Assembly: GCF_007097245.1 (NCBI RefSeq)
Contig: NZ_VJZT01000011.1
Coordinates: 62,001-126,000, forward strand
Length of the DNA: 64,000 nt
Direction: 5' to 3'
Source: Flavobacterium restrictum
GTDB lineage: Bacteria; Bacteroidota; Bacteroidia; Flavobacteriales; Flavobacteriaceae
This document shows, one piece after another, positions 35,798 to 43,058 of the stretch (the stretch's first letter is position 1; each line of letters opens with the position of its first letter). A program made the position numbers and the translations under genes. The notes below the pieces were generated by a model that was not told where the DNA came from, searched no databases, and saw nothing but the letters and a program-made list of their open reading frames with translations.

Positions 35798-38302
35798 TTA
35801 CCAAGATTTAGGCATTTTTTGATCTCGTAATGCTACAAATTCGATGTTGTCATCCGTCTCGTCAGAATTGGTAAAATGACTAAAACGTTGCATCATTTCT
35901 GGACTTTCGATGGCTTGTTTCCACTCACATTCAAAGGTGTCTACCAATCCTTGCATTTCTACTTCTAGCGCGTCAACGATTCCTAAACTGTCCTCGATAA
36001 CTACTTCTTTCAGGTAATCCATACCACCTTCTAGTTTTTCTAACCAGGTAGAAGTACGTACGAGTGGGCCAGCAGTACGTATGTAATACATCAAGAAACG
36101 GTCTAGGTATTTGATACAAGTCGCACGGTCTATTTGTTCTGCGAGTAAAATGGCATGTTTTGGATTCGCACCACCATTCCCACATATGTATAAATTCCAA
36201 CCGCCTTCTACAGCGATTAATCCAAAATCTTTTCCTCTAGCTTCGGCACATTCCCGAATACAGGCCGAAACACCGCCTTTTATTTTATGAGGCGATCGCA
36301 ATCCTTTGTACCGATTTTCTAATTCGATAGCAAAACCAGCACTTTCGTCCATTCCGTAGCGACACCACGCATTTCCTACGCAACTTTTTACGGTACGCAA
36401 TGATTTTCCGTAGGCGTGACCGCTTTCAAAACCAGCATCGATTAATAATTTCCAAATCGCAGGCAAATCATTTAAGTGTGCACCAAATAAATCGATACGT
36501 TGTCCGCCAGTAATTTTAGTATATAAATTGTATTTTTTGGCTACTTCGCCAATGACGATTAATTTCTCGGCAGTGATTTCGCCACCAGCAATTCTAGGCA
36601 CTACAGAATACGTTCCGTTTCGCTGAATATTGGCTAGAAATCGATCGTTAGAATCTTGAGCGGTAACGTGTTTGTTAGCCGTATCGTTATAAATACTAGA
36701 AAATATAGAAGATAAAAGTGGCTTACAAACCTCACAACCATCGCCTTTTCCTACGATTCCTAAAACTTGATTGTAGCTTGTATATTTATTTATTTTTACA
36801 ATGTCATATAATTCTTGTCGGTTGTAAGCAAAATGTTCACAAATCACATCTTTCACTTCTTTGCCTAATGATTTTTGAGTTGCTTTTACAATATCAACCA
36901 CCATTGGTTTACAGCCACCACAACCTGTTGTTGCTCTGGTATGTTTGACAACGTCGCCAAAAGTGGCGCAAGTTCCCTCGGTAATCGAACAACAAATAGC
37001 ACCTTTGGTCACATTCTCACACGAACAAATCACCGCCGAATCTGGTAAATCATTGGCTCCAAGAGCAGTAGATTCGCCACCACGAGAACCTAGAATTAAG
37101 TCTTCTGGATTTTTAGGCAATGGTAAAGCGTTGCTGTAAATTTGAAATAACGAATTATAATCGCTAGAATCTCCTACAAGGATTCCGCCAAGGAGTGTTT
37201 TTCCGTCTTTGGTAACGTTGATTCGTTTGTAAATCCCGTTGAATTTATTTTCGTAAACGATAGCGGTAACCGAATGATTTTCGATAAAAGGATCCCCAAA
37301 ACTCGCTACTTCAACCCCAATTAATTTCAATTGTGTCGACATATCTATGGTGTCTCTCATGGTTTTATTCCCATTCAAGATTTGCTCGGCAGCCACATCG
37401 GCCATTTCGTAACCTGGGGCTACAAGACCGTAAATCATGCTGTTGTATAAGGCTACCTCACCAATAGCATAAATATGAGGATCTGATGTTTGCATCTGAT
37501 TGTTTACTACAATTCCGCCTCGTTCGCCTACTTCAAGTCCGGAAACTCTCCCTAGTTCGTCTCGAGGTTTTATCCCAGCAGAAATAACCAACATATCTAC
37601 TTTTAACAATTCCTCTTCTGCAAACATCATTCCCGTAATGCGGTCTTCTCCATCAATATATTGAGTCGCTTTATTAAGGTGAATGCCTATATTGAGCTCC
37701 TCAATTTTTGCTTGTAACATATCGCTCGCACCTTTGTCCAGTTGTCTTGGCATCAAGCGGGTAGCAAATTCTACTACGTGAGGGTTTAATCCTAAATCGT
37801 ACACCGCTTTTGCAGCTTCAAGACCTAGTAAACCACCACCAAGTACGGCAGCTTGGGTAGCACCATTCTTTTTTATTTTTTTGGCGTAGGCCATAATCGC
37901 ATCCAGATCCTCGATGGTTCGGTACACAAAAACACCTGCTTTATCAGCACCTTTTATAGGAGGCACAAACGCAGAAGATCCTGTTGCTAACACGAGATAA
38001 TCATACGGATAGGATTTATCAAGGTGTGTAGTTACGGTTTTGTGTTCTTTATCTATTTTTAAAACTAATTCAGACGTATTGAGTATAATATTATTGTCTT
38101 GATACCATGATAAAGTAGACATGGATAAGTCATCGGCACTTTTACCGCCGAAGTACTCACTCAAGTGAACGCGGTCATAGGCACGCCTTGGCTCTTCGCC
38201 AAAAACGGTAATTTGATAGTGTTCTTGTCCTGATTTTGCGATGAATTTTTCGCAGAATTTATAACCAACCATGCCGTTTCCGACTACTATTACATTAATC
38301 AT
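35798..38302 (-). CDS. nirB: nitrite reductase (NADH) large subunit
   Basis: An 834-residue enzyme that reduces nitrite to ammonia with NADH in the cytoplasm. Order: FAD domain (VVGNGMVGYKFCEKF at 5-19) and NAD domain (AAVLGGGLLGLEAAKAV near 152), BFD-like [2Fe-2S] domain (ICSCENV near 427 and GCGGCKP), a second Cys-rich segment (GDGCEVCKP), then the sirohaem/[4Fe-4S] domain with CVGNAWC and SACIRECAEARG near 685. A siroheme synthase gene is not in the window. A consensus -7 box lies 27 bp upstream of the start. Confidence 0.95.
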   Translation of the reverse strand: MINVIVVGNGMVGYKFCEKFIAKSGQEHYQITVFGEEPRRAYDRVHLSEYFGGKSADDLSMSTLSWYQDNNIILNTSELVLKIDKEHKTVTTHLDKSYPYDYLVLATGSSAFVPPIKGADKAGVFVYRTIEDLDAIMAYAKKIKKNGATQAAVLGGGLLGLEAAKAVYDLGLNPHVVEFATRLMPRQLDKGASDMLQAKIEELNIGIHLNKATQYIDGEDRITGMMFAEEELLKVDMLVISAGIKPRDELGRVSGLEVGERGGIVVNNQMQTSDPHIYAIGEVALYNSMIYGLVAPGYEMADVAAEQILNGNKTMRDTIDMSTQLKLIGVEVASFGDPFIENHSVTAIVYENKFNGIYKRINVTKDGKTLLGGILVGDSSDYNSLFQIYSNALPLPKNPEDLILGSRGGESTALGANDLPDSAVICSCENVTKGAICCSITEGTCATFGDVVKHTRATTGCGGCKPMVVDIVKATQKSLGKEVKDVICEHFAYNRQELYDIVKINKYTSYNQVLGIVGKGDGCEVCKPLLSSIFSSIYNDTANKHVTAQDSNDRFLANIQRNGTYSVVPRIAGGEITAEKLIVIGEVAKKYNLYTKITGGQRIDLFGAHLNDLPAIWKLLIDAGFESGHAYGKSLRTVKSCVGNAWCRYGMDESAGFAIELENRYKGLRSPHKIKGGVSACIRECAEARGKDFGLIAVEGGWNLYICGNGGANPKHAILLAEQIDRATCIKYLDRFLMYYIRTAGPLVRTSTWLEKLEGGMDYLKEVVIEDSLGIVDALEVEMQGLVDTFECEWKQAIESPEMMQRFSHFTNSDETDDNIEFVALRDQKMPKSW

Positions 38303-38313
38303 TAGCTCTTTAA

Positions 38314-38356
38314 TTAAGTATTATTACGCAAATATACGTATTAATACTTAATTTTA
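38314..38356 (-). promoter_or_regulatory. nirB promoter with palindromic operator and nitrate-regulon box
   Basis: A 15-bp inverted repeat with one mismatch (TTAAGTATTATTACG at 38314-38328, complement at 38335-38349) flanks a perfect minus-strand -7 box TATATTTG (38329-38336). No TTTG occurs at -33; instead the 22-bp box shared with narK occupies that place, as expected for an activator-dependent promoter. Confidence 0.6.
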
Positions 38357-38467
38357 GTACTTAATTTAATTTTTTTTAAAAATTTTGGCGAACAGGAATT
38401 AAGTAGCGAGTTTGGGAGTAGGATAGGGGATTGCGCTATTGTTTTGTAGTAAAGAATAAAAAGGGAG

Positions 38468-38688
38468 TCTACCACGAATTGCATGGGTGAAAATTTTCGC
38501 CACGACCCGATTGATAGCGTATGTGCGAAGCAATTACACGAATTAACACAAATTCTTCATTTTTAGAATTGAACTAAACAAATTTTAATGATTCTAATTG
38601 GATTTGTGTAATTAAAAACCATATTTTTTGTGGAAATTCATGGCAACTTTTTTGATGATTTTTAGAAACCCACTCCATTCGTGGTAGA
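38468..38688. repeat. 221-bp MITE-like palindromic element, copy 2
   Basis: Ends are a perfect 12-bp inverted repeat TCTACCACGAAT (38468-38479 and complement at 38677-38688). The inner segment from GCCACGACCCGATTGATAGC matches copy 1 at 34893 over about 60 bp with few changes. No ORF inside. Confidence 0.72.
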
Positions 38689-38708
38689 ATCAAAAAAATA
38701 GAAAAAAA

Positions 38709-38891
38709 TTAATCCTCATCGTCATCGTCGGACTCACTTTCAAAATCAAAGAACGCATCCCGATTGAAAGGAATATCCGCATCTTGGTACTCGTCGCATA
38801 CGAGCACCAGAGGGGAAAAGAAGTTGCTAAAGTTGTAGCGGCATATAATTATTGGTACGAAGTCAGGAGACTTCGCACAGCTGGTTTGCAA
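38709..38891 (-). pseudogene. possible C-terminal gene remnant with acidic tail
   Basis: A 60-codon minus-strand frame whose end reads DEYQDADIPFNRDAFFDFES followed by an acidic run and a stop. The last 28 codons look protein-like; the first half contains a short hairpin (CGAAGTC/GACTTCG at 38858-38875) and does not. It sits between the repeat at 38468-38688 and the reverse transcriptase. I do not recognise the parent protein. Confidence 0.3.
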
Positions 38892-38904
38892 GTTTATTAT
38901 CTGT

Positions 38905-40551
38905 TTATTTGTTTAAAAATTTATTGATAGAACTATATAAAATATGTTTTGATTTTCTTAATTGCTTTTCAATCTTATCTTCATTCATAATTTTTGATAC
39001 TCTTTTCAGGTAAGAAAAATAATTGCTTTGTTTTTTTACACTTCCTTTATCTTCCTTAAAATTAAATTCGCCTTTAATATTTGGTACTAATATTTTTCTT
39101 GAACGAATTAATTGTATGTTTTCATTTTCACTATCTTTTTTCTTTGGGATGGTTTGAAATAGTTTTTTAATTTGATTGATAAAGATTGCTTTATGTTGGT
39201 AAGGGTCTTTTTCAATTCCTAAAATAGTTCTTCTAGCTCTTCTACGTATTATGCTTTTCATCCTTCTATAAAACTTGGCGATATTAGTAGATTTTATTAA
39301 TGTATTATATCCCCTGAATTCAAAACCTAAATATGTTAAAGGGCTATCTAAAGTTTGAGTTCCGTCAATATTTATTTTTATAGAAGTTAATCTTGTTTCC
39401 TTGTCTTTATTAAATTCAATATTTTTAAAAATGAAAATTTCTGTTTTATCATTACTGATTTCAACTATGTTTTCTTCCATTTGTAATTCTACAAATTCTT
39501 TTATCTCATTAATTTGTTCGACTTTGCAGACTACAATAATATCATCCGAATACCTACGATAGTAACAACCTTTATTTTTTACCAAGTTTTCGAGTATATT
39601 CAAATCGAAATGATAGAGATACATATTTGCTAGAATAGCACTAATAGGTAATCCTTGAGGAATGCCCATTATTTGTTTTGTTTTTTTATTCCTAAATGGA
39701 AATTTATGGATTTTTAGCTTTCCAGACTTAATATGATTTCTGAAATCTTGGTTGGATTCAAAAAAACATTTAAAACCTTTTGTTTTTCTTATATTGGACA
39801 GCTTTTTTTCGTCAAACCCAGCTTTTTTACCTTTTGTTTTTTGATAAATTCTTAAATCATCTAATAGGACATAACTAAATTCCGTACTCGCCTTAAATAC
39901 ATTCAAATGGTGTTTAGGTAATGTTTTCACATTTAGGATTTCTTCCCAAATATGTTTTAGTCGTTTATGATTTAAAGAAGAAAAGAAACTTTTAATATCA
40001 AATGCTAAAACAGCTATATTTTCATTTTGAGATCGAATAGAAATTGTGTCAAAAATTTCTTTTGCAAAATGAATTGTACTTTTTCCATTTCCTTTTGCAT
40101 TATCGGGTAAGTTTGGATTTATTTTTAGCTTTCTATATGCTGTGACACATTCAGAAAGACCTACGTGAGAGTCTAGTTTCTCTTCATATTTTGTTTGAAG
40201 TAAAGAAGCGTAATAAGCGTAAATTAAAGCGTCAAAATGTGAGGCGTAATGTAGAGGTCTGTTTTTTGCAGCACTTTCAGTTTTTCCAGTTTTTAAACTT
40301 TTTAATTTATGAGCACGAATTTTGTCATTTTTTATTTCAAATTTTTTGGCATCAATTTTTTTGTATTTTCTTTCTTTTATTGTAGAATGAATAAGAGGGT
40401 AAAAAGCATATTTTTCAATGAAGTTTGGGTTTTCAATTTTTGATTTAATTTCACGCCAACGACCAATAACATTAATATTAGGAGTAAGATGCAAATATCC
40501 TTTTGCTTTTATCCAATTTGGAATTTGTTTTTCTTTATTTGTAGAATTCAT
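38905..40551 (-). CDS. solitary reverse transcriptase, possible defence-associated RT
   Basis: A 548-residue RNA-directed DNA polymerase. RT motifs in order: FDIKSFFSSL at 184-193 (catalytic Asp185), MGIPQGLPISAILANMYL at 295-312, YSDD at 334-337 and YLGFEF at 407-412. The N-terminal 170 residues (AAKNRPLHYASHFDALIYAY) precede the palm, and a Lys/Arg-rich C-terminus follows. There is no maturase, HNH endonuclease or protease domain, and motif B has LPISAIL rather than the group II intron type. That points to the 'unknown group' and Abi-like RTs, several of which are phage-defence (DRT) enzymes. The exact class cannot be fixed by eye. Confidence 0.85.
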   Translation of the reverse strand: MNSTNKEKQIPNWIKAKGYLHLTPNINVIGRWREIKSKIENPNFIEKYAFYPLIHSTIKERKYKKIDAKKFEIKNDKIRAHKLKSLKTGKTESAAKNRPLHYASHFDALIYAYYASLLQTKYEEKLDSHVGLSECVTAYRKLKINPNLPDNAKGNGKSTIHFAKEIFDTISIRSQNENIAVLAFDIKSFFSSLNHKRLKHIWEEILNVKTLPKHHLNVFKASTEFSYVLLDDLRIYQKTKGKKAGFDEKKLSNIRKTKGFKCFFESNQDFRNHIKSGKLKIHKFPFRNKKTKQIMGIPQGLPISAILANMYLYHFDLNILENLVKNKGCYYRRYSDDIIVVCKVEQINEIKEFVELQMEENIVEISNDKTEIFIFKNIEFNKDKETRLTSIKINIDGTQTLDSPLTYLGFEFRGYNTLIKSTNIAKFYRRMKSIIRRRARRTILGIEKDPYQHKAIFINQIKKLFQTIPKKKDSENENIQLIRSRKILVPNIKGEFNFKEDKGSVKKQSNYFSYLKRVSKIMNEDKIEKQLRKSKHILYSSINKFLNK

Positions 40552-40926
40552 AATAAAAAATGCCTTGTGATAATTTGCTCTAGCAATAATGATTTGTCTT
40601 TTACATACTTCTCTTTCGAGCCAGACTAGTACCCAATTAATGAGTCATTGTAAAACTTATAAATAGTAAACAAATGATGAACATATCAGCAACGGTATTG
40701 CTTTCAATGGAAATATTAGTAACTTTGATGAATCTTATCCAATCGCTCTTAAAGGCGGCTGAATTAATAAATTCATTACCTAAATGAATAAATTTCATTT
40801 AGTGATTTCGTAAAGTAATTAATACTTTAGAAATTTATAGTCCTGTCCAAATGTAAAAATCCGCTTATATCACAAAGCTGCCAAATGTAAGTATTTTTAA
40901 CTATATTTACTAAAAAAATATAGGTT
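40552..40926. other. 375-bp spacer between RT and divergent gene; candidate non-coding RNA region
   Basis: No complete gene is evident. It holds a 30-codon open end on the plus strand (40670-40762, NGIAFNGNISNFDESYPIAL before a stop) that looks like a remnant of another gene, a CTAAATGAA/TTCATTTAG hairpin near 40781-40803, and two copies of CCAAATGTAA (near 40848 and 40880). Defence RTs often have a template ncRNA immediately upstream, so this is where one would lie if present (inference). Confidence 0.4.
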
Positions 40927-42171
40927 ATGGAAAGTTTTACATTAGGAGAAATAGTTACATTAAATAATCATCCTTATTATTCTTTAAATAGTAAAATACT
41001 TATTACTGCTGATGCCACTATGACACCGCCATTAATGGTAGTTATAGAAGTACTAAATGATTATAAAACAAAATTTGATTTTGATGAAAAGACGGCTATT
41101 AAGGGAACTAATTCGAGTATGGTAAAATGTGTTTTTTATTCAAACAAGACACATAAGTATGAAAGTAATTGGTTTTTGATAAATCAAATTAAAAAGATTG
41201 ATGATGAAAATGTTCTTGAAAAAAATCAAAATTCGTCTATAGAGAATTCGATTATCCTAAAAAAGGAAAGTGACATAAATGAATTGATTAATAAAAATGT
41301 CATTCTTAAATCTTGGGAAATCGAATTAGGAAAGAAAAAATCAAGTTTTAGTTACGATACATATTCAAATAAAAATAGTAATAAAATAACTTCTTATTTG
41401 AGTTTTTTGCCACCAGTAATGATTATTATTGGTTTAAAAAAACTTGATGAATCAAAAGAGTCAAATTTTGATAAAAAAACAGGAGAAACGAAAAGGGTAT
41501 TTTCTAAAATATTACTTAAATGCAAATGGTTTAATCCTTTGACTAATACTTTTTCAGAAGATTTTTTCGCTCCAGAATCTTTAAATTTTGTAAAAGATCC
41601 TGATATAGAATTAATTAAAGGAATTCAAAATTTCATAAAACTGAAGAGTTATTTTAAATTTAACAATCCTAGTTTAAGTGATTATAATAATGGAAATACT
41701 ATTGGTCAACCATCAAAAATCAATTTTAACCATTGTTATTATGAGCTTGAATATTTTGATTTCTTGACTAATAAGAAAGAATTAATAAAGCTAACAGATT
41801 TTAAAATTGAAATGTTTGAATCAATAGCTTTTTATTCAAAAGAATACGCTCCTTTTTATGGTAGTTTAGTTACTGCAAAAACAATAAAACAATTTCTTAA
41901 AGAAGAAATTGAAAAACCAAAGAAGAGTGATAAGATTTTCAGAATAAAATACAAGTCTAAAAAAGGAATTCCATCCATTAGGACAATTTCAAAGTGTGAA
42001 TTTCTTGACCTTCGTTTAGATGATGAAAAAGATTCAGATTCAAAAAAAAATAAATATATCAAAGCTAAATGTTTTAAGAGAGAAGGGAAAGAAAGGCATT
42101 TTAGGTTTAAAGGAATTAAAAAGATTGAAATTTTGAACTTTAGCGATAAAGAAGAAATAATTGTGCAATGA
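40927..42171 (+). CDS. uncharacterised protein with duplicated SH3-like module and WYL-like tail
   Basis: A 414-residue soluble, Lys/Asn-rich protein. Two similar segments are visible: TPPLMVVIEVLN then KCVFYSNKTHKYESNWFL (about 37-96) and LPPVMIIIGLKK then KCKWFNPLTNTFSEDFF (about 157-219). A further segment near 275 (YYELEYFDFLTNKKEL) may be a third. The C-terminus (about 333-410, FRIKYKSKKGIPSIRTIS and KERHFRFKGIKKIEIL) resembles a WYL domain, the ligand-sensing module of defence regulators. No signal peptide or enzyme motif. It is divergent from the reverse transcriptase. Confidence 0.6.
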   Translation: MESFTLGEIVTLNNHPYYSLNSKILITADATMTPPLMVVIEVLNDYKTKFDFDEKTAIKGTNSSMVKCVFYSNKTHKYESNWFLINQIKKIDDENVLEKNQNSSIENSIILKKESDINELINKNVILKSWEIELGKKKSSFSYDTYSNKNSNKITSYLSFLPPVMIIIGLKKLDESKESNFDKKTGETKRVFSKILLKCKWFNPLTNTFSEDFFAPESLNFVKDPDIELIKGIQNFIKLKSYFKFNNPSLSDYNNGNTIGQPSKINFNHCYYELEYFDFLTNKKELIKLTDFKIEMFESIAFYSKEYAPFYGSLVTAKTIKQFLKEEIEKPKKSDKIFRIKYKSKKGIPSIRTISKCEFLDLRLDDEKDSDSKKNKYIKAKCFKREGKERHFRFKGIKKIEILNFSDKEEIIVQ

Positions 42172-42200
42172 TTTAGATTTTTTTGTTTTTAATAATAAAT

Positions 42201-42225
42201 AACACCAATCTCTCGACTGGTGTTT
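42201..42225. repeat. hairpin, left partner flanking MntA/HepT
   Basis: AACACCA/TGGTGTT stem whose loop region CAATCTCTCGACTGG closely resembles that of the hairpin at 42943-42972 on the far side of the toxin-antitoxin pair. It may also end transcription of the 414-residue gene. Confidence 0.6.
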
Positions 42226-42307
42226 CTTGATACCCCTGTCAGAGTACTTAAAAAGGACTATTTACTCGGTAACCCTCCATCTTCTTAATTTCCAAACTTA
42301 TTTTATT

Positions 42308-42315
42308 TATATTTG
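42308..42315 (+). promoter_or_regulatory. -7 box (TATATTTG) of the mntA-hepT operon
   Basis: Perfect TAnnTTTG match 4 bp before the mntA ATG, suggesting a leaderless message. Confidence 0.55.
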
Positions 42316-42319
42316 TAGT

Positions 42320-42607
42320 ATGTTATCAAAAAGCCAATTGCATATCATTATAGAGACTTTAAAGCCGTATCATCCCAAAAGGATTGGGTTGTTTGGTTCT
42401 GTGGCTAGAAACGAAGCAAGCAACGACAGCGATATTGACATTCTTTTTTCCTTGTATCAGCCTATTGGGTTATTTACGTTGTCTAAAATTCATTTTGAGT
42501 TAGAAGAAAAACTGCATAAGAAAGTAGATTTAATATCTGAAAATGGCTTGAATAAATTTATCAAGGAGAAAGTACTGAACGAAGTACGCTATTTTTATGA
42601 AAACTGA
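42320..42607 (+). CDS. MntA-type nucleotidyltransferase antitoxin
   Basis: A 95-residue minimal nucleotidyltransferase with the GSX10DXD motif (GSVARNEASNDSDIDIL at about 27-43). MntA enzymes AMPylate and silence HepT toxins. The ATG at 42320 fits the family; an upstream extension has no conserved residues. The hepT ATG overlaps its end by 11 bp. Confidence 0.87.
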   Translation: MLSKSQLHIIIETLKPYHPKRIGLFGSVARNEASNDSDIDILFSLYQPIGLFTLSKIHFELEEKLHKKVDLISENGLNKFIKEKVLNEVRYFYEN

Positions 42608-42941
42608 AAAACATAAAATTTATTGCTGCCATATCCTTGAAGCCATTGACAAATTAGAGTTGGTAGCAAGCACGACTACTAGGGAAGAGTTTCTAGGTGA
42701 TTGGCTCAAACAAGATGCGGTTCTTAAAAACTTCATTGTAATTGGCGAAGCTATTTCGCAAATTGATGAAGAAATCAAACAAAAATTTCCTAATGTTGAT
42801 TGGCGTGGCGCTAAATCCATGCGCAATTTTATTGTTCACGAATATTTTTCAGTAGACAACAACTTTGTTTGGGAAACTATTTTTGAAACGATTCCCATCT
42901 TTAAGATTCAAATAAACGAAATACTAAATTCGTTTGAATAA
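42597..42941 (+). CDS. HepT-like HEPN-domain toxin (DUF86)
   Basis: A 114-residue all-helical HEPN protein with the RX4HXY active-site motif (RNFIVHEY near residues 78-85). HepT proteins are RNases, kept inactive by MntA-mediated AMPylation of the tyrosine. Overlap with mntA implies coupled translation. Such pairs maintain mobile regions and can act against phage. Confidence 0.87.
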   Translation: MKTEKHKIYCCHILEAIDKLELVASTTTREEFLGDWLKQDAVLKNFIVIGEAISQIDEEIKQKFPNVDWRGAKSMRNFIVHEYFSVDNNFVWETIFETIPIFKIQINEILNSFE

Positions 42942-42942
42942 T

Positions 42943-42972
42943 AACAGCACCAATCTTCCGACTGGAGCTGTT
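42943..42972. repeat. hairpin, right partner flanking MntA/HepT
   Basis: AACAGC/GCTGTT stem enclosing ACCAATCTTCCGACTGG, nearly the same inner sequence as the hairpin at 42201-42225. Functions as a possible terminator for hepT. Confidence 0.6.
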
Positions 42973-43058
42973 ATATAATTTAAAATTATTCTCTACACAT
43001 TTTATTTTAAAAAAAACTATCGTATTTTTAACAGAACACTCGAACTGAAAAACTTCGA

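Noticed and set aside
38905..40551. Group II intron-encoded protein
   Set aside because: No maturase X, DNA-binding or HNH domain, and no domain V-like hairpin was seen near the gene.
38905..40926. Diversity-generating retroelement
   Set aside because: By eye I found no template/variable repeat pair with A-specific differences, no Avd gene and no C-type-lectin target; the RT motif B also does not suggest a DGR RT. A search for near-identical repeats within 5 kb would settle it.
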